DNA of 64,000 nt from JAVXGM01 sp036657395 (GTDB taxonomy: Bacteria; Bacillota; Clostridia; Peptostreptococcales; Anaerovoracaceae): the NCBI GenBank assembly GCA_036657395.1, contig JAVXGM010000001.1, positions 256,352-320,351 of the forward strand, given 5' to 3'. Shown one piece after another: positions 54,329 to 63,540 of this stretch. Under the pieces are notes generated by a model. That model made no database searches, was not told where the DNA came from, and saw only the letters and a program-made list of their open reading frames with translations. Within the stretch, counting starts at the first letter, position 1; each line of letters starts with the position of its first letter. The position numbers and the translations under genes were made by a program.

Positions 54329-55678
54329 ATGTTAAGAGAAGCACTACCTAAAATTGTTACAGCTTTACCAGGACCTAAGGCTCAAGAGGTAATTGCAAGA
54401 AGAGAAGCAGCAATGCCAGGGGCGATTAAATGTTCGTATCCTTGTGTAATCAAACGTGGCGAAGGTGCAATGTTTGAAGACGTAGATGGAAACATATTCT
54501 TAGACTGGATTGGCGGCGTAGGCGTATTAAACATTGGATACAGCCACCCTGAGCTAATTGAAGCTGTAAAGGAACAGTCAGAAAAATATTTCCATGCAAT
54601 GATGAATATTACTACACATGAAAGATACATAGAACTAGCAGAAAAAATGAACCAGCTTGTTCCAGTGCAGGGCGATAAGAAAATGACTATGTTTGTTAAC
54701 TCTGGCGCAGAAGCTGATGAAAATGCAGTAAAAATCGCTAAGAGCTACACTGGTAGACCAAATATCATCGTATTTACAGGTGCATTCCACGGTAGAACAC
54801 AGATGACAATGGCAATGACAGCTAAGAAAGCTTATGCTATCGGCATGGGTCCATTCCCAGATGGTATCTACAGAGCAGAATTCCCTAACATGTACAGAAA
54901 ACCAGAAGGTTTAACTGAAGCAGAAGCAATTGAATACTACATTGGTAAGCTGGAAGAAGTCTTCATTGACGCAACTCCAAAGCAATCTACAGCAGCAATC
55001 GTATTCGAACCGATACAGGGTGAAGGTGGATTCGTTCCAGCTCCAATCGAATGGGTAAAAGCAGTTAGAAAAATTTGTGACGACAATGGAATTTTAATGA
55101 TTACAGACGAAGTACAGTCCGGATGGGCAAGATCAGGAAGAATGTTTGCATCAGAATACCTTAAGGAAGCAGGATGCGCACCTGATATCATGACTACTGC
55201 AAAATCAATTGCAGGAGGACTTCCTCTTTCAGCAGTAACTGGAAGTGTAGAAATCATGAGCAAGGTAACTGGCGGTACTATCGGCGGAACTTACTGTGGT
55301 AACCCAGTATCTTGTGCAGCAGCACTTAAGGTTATTGAAGTAATGGAAAGAGAAGACTATCCAGGAAAAGCATTGACTATCGCAGATAAATGCATGAAGA
55401 AGTTCAATGAATGGAAAGAAAAATATGATGTTGTTGGCGATGCTAGAGGCGTAGGCTGTATGATGGGCGTTGAGTTTGTTACAGACAAGAAGAGCAAGAA
55501 AGCAAACCCTGAAATCGTAGGCAAAATCATAGCAGCAGCTACTCAGAAGGGATTACTATTAGAAGCAGCAGGAACATACGGAAACGTAATTAGATTCTTG
55601 TCCCCACTTTGTGTAACTGATGCACAAATTGATGCTGGATTAGCAATTTATGAAGATGCAATTAAGGCTAGCTTATAA
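54329..55678 (+). CDS. class III (PLP) aminotransferase, GabT-like
   Basis: 449 residues, fold-type I PLP enzyme. It shows SGAEADENAVK near 128-138, GAFHGRT, the ITDEVQSGWARSG motif with the PLP-binding Asp, and the catalytic Lys in TTAKSIAGG (K292). The family covers GABA, ornithine and beta-alanine transaminases. Its sigma-54 promoter and adjacent activator mean it is switched on by a specific signal. Beta-alanine from pyrimidine breakdown or GABA are plausible substrates; the sequence does not decide. Confidence 0.85.
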   Translation: MLREALPKIVTALPGPKAQEVIARREAAMPGAIKCSYPCVIKRGEGAMFEDVDGNIFLDWIGGVGVLNIGYSHPELIEAVKEQSEKYFHAMMNITTHERYIELAEKMNQLVPVQGDKKMTMFVNSGAEADENAVKIAKSYTGRPNIIVFTGAFHGRTQMTMAMTAKKAYAIGMGPFPDGIYRAEFPNMYRKPEGLTEAEAIEYYIGKLEEVFIDATPKQSTAAIVFEPIQGEGGFVPAPIEWVKAVRKICDDNGILMITDEVQSGWARSGRMFASEYLKEAGCAPDIMTTAKSIAGGLPLSAVTGSVEIMSKVTGGTIGGTYCGNPVSCAAALKVIEVMEREDYPGKALTIADKCMKKFNEWKEKYDVVGDARGVGCMMGVEFVTDKKSKKANPEIVGKIIAAATQKGLLLEAAGTYGNVIRFLSPLCVTDAQIDAGLAIYEDAIKASL

Positions 55679-55703
55679 TCAAAACACAATAAAATAAAGA
55701 CAA

Positions 55704-55739
55704 AAAATGAGAAGCAACTAAATGTTGCTTCTCATTTTT
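55704..55739. terminator. bidirectional terminator between aminotransferase and niaR
   Basis: A perfect 15-bp stem (AAAATGAGAAGCAAC and its complement) with loop TAAAT and T/A runs on both sides. It serves both convergent genes. Confidence 0.9.
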
Positions 55740-55756
55740 AATTATGGTTAATAACC

Positions 55757-56275
55757 TTATAGCATGATATTCTTTTCTGAAAGTGCAGCTTTGATTAACT
55801 GAAAATCCCCCTTATTTTGGCAACCAATTCGATGTAGGTGTATTCCGCCAGTTAAAAAACTAAGAGGCTTAGCGTTTTCTTCGGCAGTTACTTTTTCAGT
55901 AAAAAGATCCACATCGTGGCGAGAACGGATGTTCAATGTTCCAGAAAGTTGTCCGTATATTAAATGATCAATTGTTACATCGATGACAACGCCACCAAAG
56001 TCCACTATCGTATAAAGCTCTTCAGCCAATTGGGCTGTAGAATGTTTGCAGGCGATAAGTCCTTCAAAAGGAAAATCCAAAGCGGTATTTTGGCGATAAA
56101 CATATCCCCTTGGAGTAGCGGAAATCTCTGCACCTGCAGCACGAAGGATTGCTACGTCTCCTACGATAATTTGCCTACTAACAGACAATTGCTGTGCTAG
56201 AGTCGAAGCACTAATAGCCGATTCTTTTTGTTTTAATATCTTTAAGAGTTCATCTCTTCTCTTACCTGTATCCAT
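55757..56275 (-). CDS. niaR: niacin-responsive repressor NiaR (HTH + 3H domain)
   Basis: 172 residues: an HTH_11 domain (about 8-60, recognition segment LSVSRQIIVGDVAILRAAGAE), then a 3H domain with the metal-binding histidines (CKHSTAQ near 75, DVTIDHLIYG, and GGIHLHRIG). NiaR binds nicotinic acid and represses NAD-synthesis and niacin-uptake genes. A NiaR-like palindrome sits in the divergent region, which would repress both this gene and the EIIC-like gene. Confidence 0.85.
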   Translation of the reverse strand: MDTGKRRDELLKILKQKESAISASTLAQQLSVSRQIIVGDVAILRAAGAEISATPRGYVYRQNTALDFPFEGLIACKHSTAQLAEELYTIVDFGGVVIDVTIDHLIYGQLSGTLNIRSRHDVDLFTEKVTAEENAKPLSFLTGGIHLHRIGCQNKGDFQLIKAALSEKNIML

Positions 56276-56334
56276 ATTAATTCTCCTTTAAAACAATAAT
56301 ATCACAACCGGTACAAATAGGTCAATAAACACTT

Positions 56335-56379
56335 TTGTTGATAGGTGTCTTGACACATATATACAACCACTGATATAAT
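56335..56379 (+). promoter_or_regulatory. promoter of the EIIC-like gene overlapped by a NiaR-type operator
   Basis: TTGACA (56350-56355), 18 bases, TATAAT (56374-56379) with extended TG is a near-perfect promoter. GTGTC-TT-GACAC (56345-56356) is a perfect palindrome over the -35 box. Its symmetry extends outward with mismatches to TTGT / ACAA (56335-56366), the size and core of the NiaR motif as I recall it. Confidence 0.75.
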
Positions 56380-56423
56380 CAAAACTGTCGTAAAAATTAA
56401 AACACATTATAAGGAGAAAAATT

Positions 56424-57464
56424 ATGGAAGAAAAACAGAGTTTTCTGAAGCGTAAGGACATAGAGTTTTCTGCAAAAAGATATTTTCAGGACGCACTGTC
56501 AGCTATGGCTTTAGGACTATTCGCATCACTTTTGATCGGTTTGATCATAAAAACTTTGGGGGAACAGACCATTAATCTGTTTGGAGAGAATTTAATCTCT
56601 ACGTTTTGTATAAATACAGGCACCACAGCCATGGGACTCATGGGTGCAGCTGTAGGCGTAGCCGTTGCTTGGGGGCTTAAATCACCACCATTAGTTCTTT
56701 TTGCCAGTGCGGTGACAGGAATGATGGGCGCAGACCTTGGTGGCCCTGCAGGAGCGTTTTTGGCTGTTGCAGTAGGTGCAGAACTAGGTAAGCTAGTGTC
56801 AAAAGAGACTAAGGTAGATATTTTAGTTACACCAGCAGTAACGCTAATAGGTGGAATGCTTTCTGCTACCCTTTTAGGGCCTCTAGTTGGAAAACTAATG
56901 ACAGGCTTAGGGCAGATTATTATGACAGCTACTGATTGGCAACCATTTGTCTTTGGCATTGTTATTTCTATTATTGTTGGACTTGCACTTACTGCACCAA
57001 TATCAAGTGCAGCTCTTTGCATTATGCTTGATCTAAGCGGGCTGGCGGCAGGAGCGGCAACTATAGGATGCTGTGCACAGATGGTAGGATTTGCGGCAAT
57101 TAGTGTAAAAGAAAATGGAATAGGTGGTATTGTAGCACAAGGAATAGGAACATCAATGTTGCAGATTTCCAACATTTTTAAAAACCCATGGATTTTAGTT
57201 CCACCAACATTGGCAGGAGCTATAATTGGACCAATAGCTACAGTAGGCTTTAAGATGACCAATATTCCTGCTGGTGCAGGTATGGGAACCTCTGGACTAG
57301 TTGGGCAAATTGGCACGTTTACATCAATGGGATTCACAGTTCCAGTATTACTAGAAGTACTCCTATTACATATTGTACTTCCAGCAGTACTAGCGATTAT
57401 CATAGACAAATTTATGAAGATGGCAGGTCTTATAAAAGTAGGAGACTACAAATTAGATTTATAA
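56424..57464 (+). CDS. orphan PTS EIIC_2-like membrane transporter, candidate niacin-linked
   Basis: 346 residues, about nine or ten membrane helices with many Gly- and Ala-rich segments, resembling PTS_EIIC_2 proteins. No EIIA or EIIB gene or phosphorylation domain is present, so it is unlikely to be a normal phosphotransferase. It is divergent from niaR and its -35 box lies inside the NiaR-type palindrome, so regulation by niacin is likely. I infer it may move niacin or a related precursor; no known niacin transporter family (NiaP, NiaX, NiaY) was recognised in it. Confidence 0.65.
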   Translation: MEEKQSFLKRKDIEFSAKRYFQDALSAMALGLFASLLIGLIIKTLGEQTINLFGENLISTFCINTGTTAMGLMGAAVGVAVAWGLKSPPLVLFASAVTGMMGADLGGPAGAFLAVAVGAELGKLVSKETKVDILVTPAVTLIGGMLSATLLGPLVGKLMTGLGQIIMTATDWQPFVFGIVISIIVGLALTAPISSAALCIMLDLSGLAAGAATIGCCAQMVGFAAISVKENGIGGIVAQGIGTSMLQISNIFKNPWILVPPTLAGAIIGPIATVGFKMTNIPAGAGMGTSGLVGQIGTFTSMGFTVPVLLEVLLLHIVLPAVLAIIIDKFMKMAGLIKVGDYKLDL

Positions 57465-57485
57465 AATAAACCATTATAGAACATT

Positions 57486-57525
57486 AAAAAACCATATCCG
57501 CCTTTTTAGGCGGATATGGTTTTTT
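57486..57525. terminator. bidirectional terminator between convergent genes
   Basis: A perfect 17-bp stem including A/T flanks (57486-57502 with 57509-57525) and a 6-base loop. It has a T-run on either strand. Confidence 0.92.
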
Positions 57526-57553
57526 GTGTTATGTCTTATTGTTTGCAAAATTG

Positions 57554-58801
57554 TTAAACCTTACTATTTTCAGCGCCGTCGTCTTCAGAAGAAGGGGCTT
57601 GAACCCTTTCCATCTTTGCCTCTTGACTATTTGCCCATTTCACGACGAAGACTTGAACGATTCCCGCAAGAGGAACAGCCAAAAGCATTCCTATAATGCC
57701 AGCAAAATATCCGAAGACACTGACTGATAGGAGGACGACTAGGGGATGAAGTCCAGTGCTGGATCCTACAATCTTAGGATAAAGAATGTTTGAATCAATT
57801 TGCTGAACCACTAGCAAGATGACCACAGCAATTACACCAGTAGTGAGTCCATCGGTTAAGAAACCAACAATGAAGGCTGGAATCATACCCAGTACTGGGC
57901 CAAAATAAGGAATTACATTGGCAATACCTGCAAAGACACCAATGAATACACCAAATTCTAAACCAGCAATTGAAAGCCCTATGGAGGATAGAATAGCAAC
58001 ACACAATGCGTCTAGTAGGGATCCTCTGATAAAACGAGAAAGAACATTATCAATTTCTCCTAAGGCCTCTGTAACAATAGCATTGCCACGTTGGGGCAAT
58101 GTAATGTGAAGGAACTTTCGCCATAAACCGACAAAGAAATCTCTGTCATTCATAAGATACATGCTGATAATTACACCAATACCGATATTGACTATACTAC
58201 CACCTGCACTAGCAAAGAAGCCAACTACAGCTGAAGCACTGAAATTATCATTAAACCATCCCATAGCAGATTGAGTAATTCCGGACATCTTATCAGAAAG
58301 AAATCCATTAGGTAAATTACTAGATATCCAACTACGTATGTCGGCCTCGTACTGAGTAAGACTATTAATCAAAAGGTCAATCATGTGTGAGAAATCAACT
58401 AACACAAGTTGTCCCATAATCATTGCAGCAAAACCATATAAAATGGCTACGATAGCAGCAATAATGATTAAAAAAGTCAAAAGAACACAGATAAAGCGAC
58501 TTGTCTTTTTTTTCTTTTCTGCCTTAATGGGGTCGTCAGGCAATCGGAAAAAGAACTTTTGCATTAACTTTCGATCGATGATTCCCACTAAAGGATTCAA
58601 AATATAGGCAAGAACTAATCCAATAAATAGGGGGGAAAAAGCGGATAAAAGGGCACTAATACCCTTAAGACCATATATAGCGATATAGTCAAAATTTTTA
58701 ATGATAAAATATAAAGCATAAAGAAGGATAGCGTTAACCACAAGGAATAGGCTACAATTCATAAACTTTCGGTCTTGAAACACTTCTCGGAATTTAGACA
58801 T
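57554..58801 (-). CDS. AI-2E/PerM-family membrane permease
   Basis: 415 residues with about eight membrane helices in the PerM pattern. It includes a long internal amphipathic region and the conserved DSNILYPKIVGSSTGLHPL segment in the C-terminal third. Members are linked to AI-2 export or to ion/proton transport; the substrate cannot be told from sequence. The C-terminal tail is acidic. The gene has its own divergent promoter that overlaps the one for the U32 gene. Confidence 0.85.
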   Translation of the reverse strand: MSKFREVFQDRKFMNCSLFLVVNAILLYALYFIIKNFDYIAIYGLKGISALLSAFSPLFIGLVLAYILNPLVGIIDRKLMQKFFFRLPDDPIKAEKKKKTSRFICVLLTFLIIIAAIVAILYGFAAMIMGQLVLVDFSHMIDLLINSLTQYEADIRSWISSNLPNGFLSDKMSGITQSAMGWFNDNFSASAVVGFFASAGGSIVNIGIGVIISMYLMNDRDFFVGLWRKFLHITLPQRGNAIVTEALGEIDNVLSRFIRGSLLDALCVAILSSIGLSIAGLEFGVFIGVFAGIANVIPYFGPVLGMIPAFIVGFLTDGLTTGVIAVVILLVVQQIDSNILYPKIVGSSTGLHPLVVLLSVSVFGYFAGIIGMLLAVPLAGIVQVFVVKWANSQEAKMERVQAPSSEDDGAENSKV

Positions 58802-58803
58802 AC

Positions 58804-58856
58804 TTGCACCTCTTTCATAATAAAGGTATTATATACTATAGAAAAAGTAATATCAA
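58804..58856. promoter_or_regulatory. overlapping face-to-face promoters
   Basis: Plus strand: TTGCAC (58804-58809), 17 bases, TATTAT (58827-58832), for the U32 gene. Minus strand: TTGATA (complement of 58851-58856), 17 bases, TATAAT (complement of 58828-58833), for the AI-2E gene. The two -10 boxes occupy the same six or so base pairs, so polymerase can use only one at a time. Confidence 0.65.
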
Positions 58857-58880
58857 TTAGAATAGTGGAGGAAGTCCCCA

Positions 58881-61037
58881 ATGATAAATAAAAAAGAACT
58901 GTTGGCCCCAGTAGGTGGTACAAAACAACTGATAGCGGCAGTGCAAAACGGTGCAGACGCTGTATATTTAGGTGGTCAAAGGTTTAACGCTAGGGAAAAA
59001 GCGGACAACTTTACAAAAGAAGAACTTGCCTGGGCTATTGATTATGCCCACATGAGAGAAGTAAAAGTATATATTACAATAAATACCTTGCTAAAAGACC
59101 AAGAACTCATTCCAGCTCTTGATTATGCAGGAGAACTTTACACAATGGGCGCAGATGCCCTGATCTTGCAAGATTTAGGATTCTCATCCTTAGTGAAAAA
59201 ACACATACCCGATTTGCCAATGCATATGTCTACCCAAGGAAGTATATATAACCTTTCTGGGGTGGAGGCCGCTGAGGAATTAGGCTTTTCTAGGGTGGTT
59301 TTGGCTAGAGAACTGTCCCTTCAGCAAATTTCTCAGATAACCCAAAACACTTCATGCCAAATTGAAACCTTTGTTCACGGTGCGCTATGCATGTGCTACT
59401 CTGGCCAGTGCCAGCTTAGCAGGGCTCTAGGAGGAAGAAGTGGAAATCGTGGCCTGTGTGCACAACCTTGTCGCTTGCCTTATGAAAACGATCAGAAAAT
59501 GACAAGTCACTGGCTCAGTCCTAAAGATATTTGCACTGTGAAGCATTTAGGTGAATTGCATGATGCTGGCATAACCTCACTGAAAATTGAGGGGCGAATG
59601 AAATCTGCAGAATATGTGGCCTTAGTAACGGGCATTTATAGAAAATATTTGGATAGGTATGAACAGTATGGGGAATACACAGTTTGTCAGGAAGACTGGA
59701 AAACTCTCAACCAAATTTTCAACCGAGGCGGCTTCACCACAGGATACCTTCTAGGTAATCCAGGAGCGGAGCTGTTATCAGGGGAATTACCAAAGCACCA
59801 AGGCGTGTGTATAGGTAAAGTAGTAAACAAGCCATCTAATCAGGATTTGATTGATATTGAAACAGAAGAGCCAATATTCATAGGGGATGGTGTTGAAATT
59901 AGAAGCCACACACTCACAGGCAACCTGGTTACTTACGTTGAGTCGCTAAAAAATGGAAGGACTAGAATTGGTGATATTAAAGGGAACGTTCGCCCAGGAG
60001 ATAAGGTGTACCGAATAACTCAGTCGGCCCTTATGGAAAAAGCTAAGCTGACTTTTTGCCAAAATGCAAATACAAAAAAGATTCTAGTGAACCTTAAAGC
60101 GAGTATTTCCTTAGGGAAAGTGCCAGAACTTACTATTATTAGGGGAGAACAGGCGGTTACGGTAAAAGGTGATGTAGTTACAGAGAAAGCCATTAATCGG
60201 CCTTTAGGAAAAGAAATGGTGGAAAAACAGCTAAGAAAAACAGGTGATACCCCTTTTGCCATAGATAATCTAGAAATATTTCTAGAAGAAGGCATAAGCC
60301 TTCCCATTTCAGCCCTAAATAAATTGAGGCGAACAGGCCTGGATAAATTTTCAGAAAACAAGTTAACTCGTCCATTACCTGTGAACCTACCTAAATCGGT
60401 AAATCCGGTTAAAGTGAATCAGAAGAAAACACTAGCCTTTTACTTTCACCAAGGGAAGAAAGCCAAAGCTTACGATTACGGAAGATTCATGAACCATCTA
60501 GGATTAAAAGAGGCAAAAGTATATCTGCCCATCTATGACTTCCTCAAAGGCTCAGTGAAGAAGGAAGGGCTACAAATTATCCCATATCTGAGTCCCATAA
60601 CAGAAGATGGCCAGGACGAATACATTCATAAACATTTTACAGAAATTTGTAGAAAAACCAAAGAAACTGGAATATCAGTAGGAAATCTAGGCTGGGCCAG
60701 AAAGTTTATAAAGGCTGGAGTAACAGTTTTTACAGATTACGGTTTGAATATATATAATGAGCAGTCCATAGCCCAAGCCCAAGCTGTGGGAATGGTTTTC
60801 ACCTCACCGTCAATTGAAGATAACGACCAGGCCCTAGGTCAGATACCTCTTATGATTACCAAGCATGATTTGAACACAAAAACATTACTGGATCGAAAAA
60901 AACAGGCCTATAAAATCATGGAAAATCAGTGGCAGGATAAATGGATGATCGTGAAAAAAGACGAGTGGGAAAGCAAGGCAGGCTTAGAAGAACAATGGAA
61001 GAAAACCACTGGAGAATTGCGCATATACATCGGTTGA
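58881..61037 (+). CDS. U32 family peptidase / RlhA-like protein with DUF3656 region
   Basis: 718 residues. The U32 core (about 1-290) starts with LLAPVGG and has FVHGALCMCYSGQC-SR with conserved cysteines and the GGRSGNRGLCAQPCR motif. A DUF3656-like middle domain follows and a second barrel-like half ends the protein. Family members include YhbU, RlhA (23S rRNA C2501 hydroxylation) and TrhP (tRNA U34 hydroxylation); long U32 proteins like this are RlhA-like, so RNA modification is more likely than proteolysis. Confidence 0.82.
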   Translation: MINKKELLAPVGGTKQLIAAVQNGADAVYLGGQRFNAREKADNFTKEELAWAIDYAHMREVKVYITINTLLKDQELIPALDYAGELYTMGADALILQDLGFSSLVKKHIPDLPMHMSTQGSIYNLSGVEAAEELGFSRVVLARELSLQQISQITQNTSCQIETFVHGALCMCYSGQCQLSRALGGRSGNRGLCAQPCRLPYENDQKMTSHWLSPKDICTVKHLGELHDAGITSLKIEGRMKSAEYVALVTGIYRKYLDRYEQYGEYTVCQEDWKTLNQIFNRGGFTTGYLLGNPGAELLSGELPKHQGVCIGKVVNKPSNQDLIDIETEEPIFIGDGVEIRSHTLTGNLVTYVESLKNGRTRIGDIKGNVRPGDKVYRITQSALMEKAKLTFCQNANTKKILVNLKASISLGKVPELTIIRGEQAVTVKGDVVTEKAINRPLGKEMVEKQLRKTGDTPFAIDNLEIFLEEGISLPISALNKLRRTGLDKFSENKLTRPLPVNLPKSVNPVKVNQKKTLAFYFHQGKKAKAYDYGRFMNHLGLKEAKVYLPIYDFLKGSVKKEGLQIIPYLSPITEDGQDEYIHKHFTEICRKTKETGISVGNLGWARKFIKAGVTVFTDYGLNIYNEQSIAQAQAVGMVFTSPSIEDNDQALGQIPLMITKHDLNTKTLLDRKKQAYKIMENQWQDKWMIVKKDEWESKAGLEEQWKKTTGELRIYIG

Positions 61038-61064
61038 AGCCGATAGATTTAAAGGAGAAGCCAT

Positions 61065-61769
61065 ATGACCACAGGAAAATTACATTCTATAGAAACATTT
61101 GGCGCTGTTGATGGGCCAGGAATCAGAACTGTTTTCTTTTTGCAGGGATGTCCAGCTAGGTGTATCTACTGCCACAACCCAGATACATGGAACACCACTG
61201 GCGGCAGAGATATTACAGTAGAAGAAATAGTGAAGACAGCAAAACGCTCTCTGCCGTATTATGGCCTAGAAGGCGGAGTTACTTTTTCTGGAGGAGAACC
61301 CCTTATGCAAGGGCAGTTTTTAATTGAGGCCATGGAACAACTAAGCTCTAAAGGAATAAATTCTATTCTGGATACTAGCGGTACATATGTTGATCAGTAT
61401 ACCCAGGAAGCCATAGCTAAAAGCCAGATGCTTCTGCTAGATATTAAACACCAGGAACCCGAAACATTCATGGGTCTTTGCAACCTAAACCAGAGCTCTC
61501 TATTGCAAGTCATAAGGATGGCTAACGAAGAGAAAAAACCCGTTTTGGTTCGTCAGGTGGTTATCCCAGGAATAAATGACACAGAGGCAAATGTAATATC
61601 ACTTAAATCCTTCGTTAATGAGAAGATCGACAACATCTACAAGATAGAGCTATTAGGCTACCATAATATGGCTATTGAAAAGTGGGCGGATCTAAAGATA
61701 CCATACAAACTAGAGAGGGTTCCCAACATGGATAAAAGAATCCTAGCAAAACTGGCTAGCTTGTTGTAG
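61065..61769 (+). CDS. pflA: pyruvate formate-lyase activating enzyme (radical SAM)
   Basis: 234 residues. The radical SAM motif is C-x3-C-x2-C in GCPARCIYCHNPDTW (about 27-41), followed by a GG segment for SAM in VTFSGGEPLMQ. Length and sequence fit the short PflA type that installs a glycyl radical on pyruvate formate-lyase. No glycyl-radical enzyme gene is present in the window, so its client lies elsewhere. It is 27 bases after the U32 gene. Confidence 0.85.
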   Translation: MTTGKLHSIETFGAVDGPGIRTVFFLQGCPARCIYCHNPDTWNTTGGRDITVEEIVKTAKRSLPYYGLEGGVTFSGGEPLMQGQFLIEAMEQLSSKGINSILDTSGTYVDQYTQEAIAKSQMLLLDIKHQEPETFMGLCNLNQSSLLQVIRMANEEKKPVLVRQVVIPGINDTEANVISLKSFVNEKIDNIYKIELLGYHNMAIEKWADLKIPYKLERVPNMDKRILAKLASLL

Positions 61770-61811
61770 GAAGCAAGAAAAGAAATCTAGCAGCTTCTTT
61801 TTTAGCTAAAA

Positions 61812-61838
61812 AAACGGCGAGACCAAATCTCGCCGTTT
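61812..61838. terminator. bidirectional terminator between pflA and nhaC
   Basis: A perfect 11-bp stem AAACGGCGAGA / TCTCGCCGTTT with a 5-base loop. On the minus strand a long T-run follows (for nhaC); the plus-strand tail is TTTAATAATA. Confidence 0.85.
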
Positions 61839-61868
61839 AATAATACTATTTTCTATTTTCTATTTTGT

Positions 61869-63521
61869 TTATGCCTGTGCAGCCTTTAGAGCAGCAGCTT
61901 TTTCTGTTTCTCTTTCCTCTAGAACTGCGGCGTATTCTTCATCAGTCATTTTGGTCATTGAAATTCCTGTGAATCCATAGAATATGGAAACTAAAGGATT
62001 AATCAAGTTTAAGTATGCATATTTAAAGTATTCACCAGTAGGAACTCCTAGGAAGGTGGACATTGTCGCACCACAAGTGTTCCAAGGTACTAGACATGAT
62101 GTAATTGTACCTGAGTCTTCTAGACATCTTGATAAGTTCTTTGGAGCTAACCTTCTGTCTTCAAAAGCTTCCTTATACATTCTACCAGGAAGTACGATTG
62201 ATAAGTATTGGTCAGCAGCAATAACATTCATGAAGAAACAGCTAAATATTGTAACTGTAACTAGCATTCCTGTGCCCTTAGCAATCTTAAGCATTGCGCC
62301 AGCAAGAGTTGATAACATTCCAGAAGCATCCATGACACCGCCGAAACACATTGCGCAAATGATTAGGTTGATTGTCCAAAGCATTGAAGACATACCACCA
62401 CGAGTAAGTAACTGATTCAAGTTGAATTGAGTTTGCTCAGCAGCAGTGAATCCAAGTTGGTTTGAAATTGCAGCAAATACATCAGAATCAAGACCTGAAA
62501 TATCGCCAGCACGTAGGGCAGCTTCTCCAAGTGGATCGGCACCTACCGATTTAAGTGCCGAATCAACAGCAGCAGGATCTAATGCAGTAACCGTGGACGT
62601 GAATCCATCACTTAATGAAAATTCATATCCATAATGTAGAATTCCAGGCCAGTCTGCAAGATTTATACCCTGTAGGATAGCGCCTAGCACGCAGGCTAGA
62701 ATAATACCGCCCATTAAGCCAGGGAGAGCTGGTAGCTTTAATGCTACGATTAAAATTACTACAACCGGTGGAAGTAATAATATTGGATTGATTACAAAAC
62801 TATCCTTAAGACCATCTTGCAATGCTGATACAGTAGACATATCTACAGCATCGCTCGCACCAGCACCCATAATACCATAGATAATTAAAGCAATTATCAA
62901 GGAAGGTGTTACGGTCCAAGTCATGTGTCGGATATGATCAAACAAGGTGGAGCCGGCCATCGCTGGTGCCAAGTTAGTTGTATCAGACAATGGGGACATT
63001 TTGTCTCCAAAATACGCACCAGATACAATAGCACCTGCGGTCATTGCAGGATTCATATCTAGTCCTTGCCCAACGCCGATAAGTGCGATACCTATGGTGC
63101 CAGCAGTGGTCCAAGAGGATCCAGTTGCTAAAGATACTATACAGCAAAGTATGCAACTTGCAATTAAGAAAATACTTGGTTTTAAAATCATAAGTCCGTA
63201 ATAAATCATTGCTGGAACAACGCCAGCTGCAATCCAAGAACCAATTAGTAGACCTACAGTCATCAAGATGAGCATAGCCTGCATGGAACGGTTAATAGAA
63301 GCTAGAATACCTGATTCTAAGAATGACCATTTGTAACCATTAGCAATTGCTATGATTGAAGCGAAAATAGCCGAACAAATTAGTGGAATATGTACTTCTC
63401 CATATTCACAAGCCCAGGCATCGCCAAAGAGTTTTCCGAGAATGCCTAGTGAGTAGCAAAGCGCAACCAATGTAAATAACATTGTAATCAGGACTTGCCA
63501 CATGGGAATCTTTCTACCCAT
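61869..63521 (-). CDS. nhaC: NhaC-family Na+/H+ antiporter
   Basis: 550 residues, about eleven or twelve membrane helices, of the NhaC/IT superfamily. Conserved blocks include GSSWTTAGTIGIALIGVG, GAYFGDKMSPLSDTTNLAPA and, late, TCGATMSTFLGVP. It exchanges Na+ for H+ (some members exchange other ions or substrates such as malate/lactate), which fits a cell with a Na+-based energy economy (Rnf and Na+-type V-ATPase in this window). The RBS AAAGGAGG precedes the start. Confidence 0.9.
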   Translation of the reverse strand: MGRKIPMWQVLITMLFTLVALCYSLGILGKLFGDAWACEYGEVHIPLICSAIFASIIAIANGYKWSFLESGILASINRSMQAMLILMTVGLLIGSWIAAGVVPAMIYYGLMILKPSIFLIASCILCCIVSLATGSSWTTAGTIGIALIGVGQGLDMNPAMTAGAIVSGAYFGDKMSPLSDTTNLAPAMAGSTLFDHIRHMTWTVTPSLIIALIIYGIMGAGASDAVDMSTVSALQDGLKDSFVINPILLLPPVVVILIVALKLPALPGLMGGIILACVLGAILQGINLADWPGILHYGYEFSLSDGFTSTVTALDPAAVDSALKSVGADPLGEAALRAGDISGLDSDVFAAISNQLGFTAAEQTQFNLNQLLTRGGMSSMLWTINLIICAMCFGGVMDASGMLSTLAGAMLKIAKGTGMLVTVTIFSCFFMNVIAADQYLSIVLPGRMYKEAFEDRRLAPKNLSRCLEDSGTITSCLVPWNTCGATMSTFLGVPTGEYFKYAYLNLINPLVSIFYGFTGISMTKMTDEEYAAVLEERETEKAAALKAAQA

Positions 63522-63540
63522 AATAATCCTCCTTTAAGTA

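Noticed and set aside
56486..57409. 307-residue open frame opposite the EIIC-like gene
   Set aside because: It is a shadow of a Gly/Ala-rich membrane gene: no RBS, Pro/Thr/Ser-rich translation with no recognisable domain, while the plus frame has an RBS, promoter and clear membrane topology.
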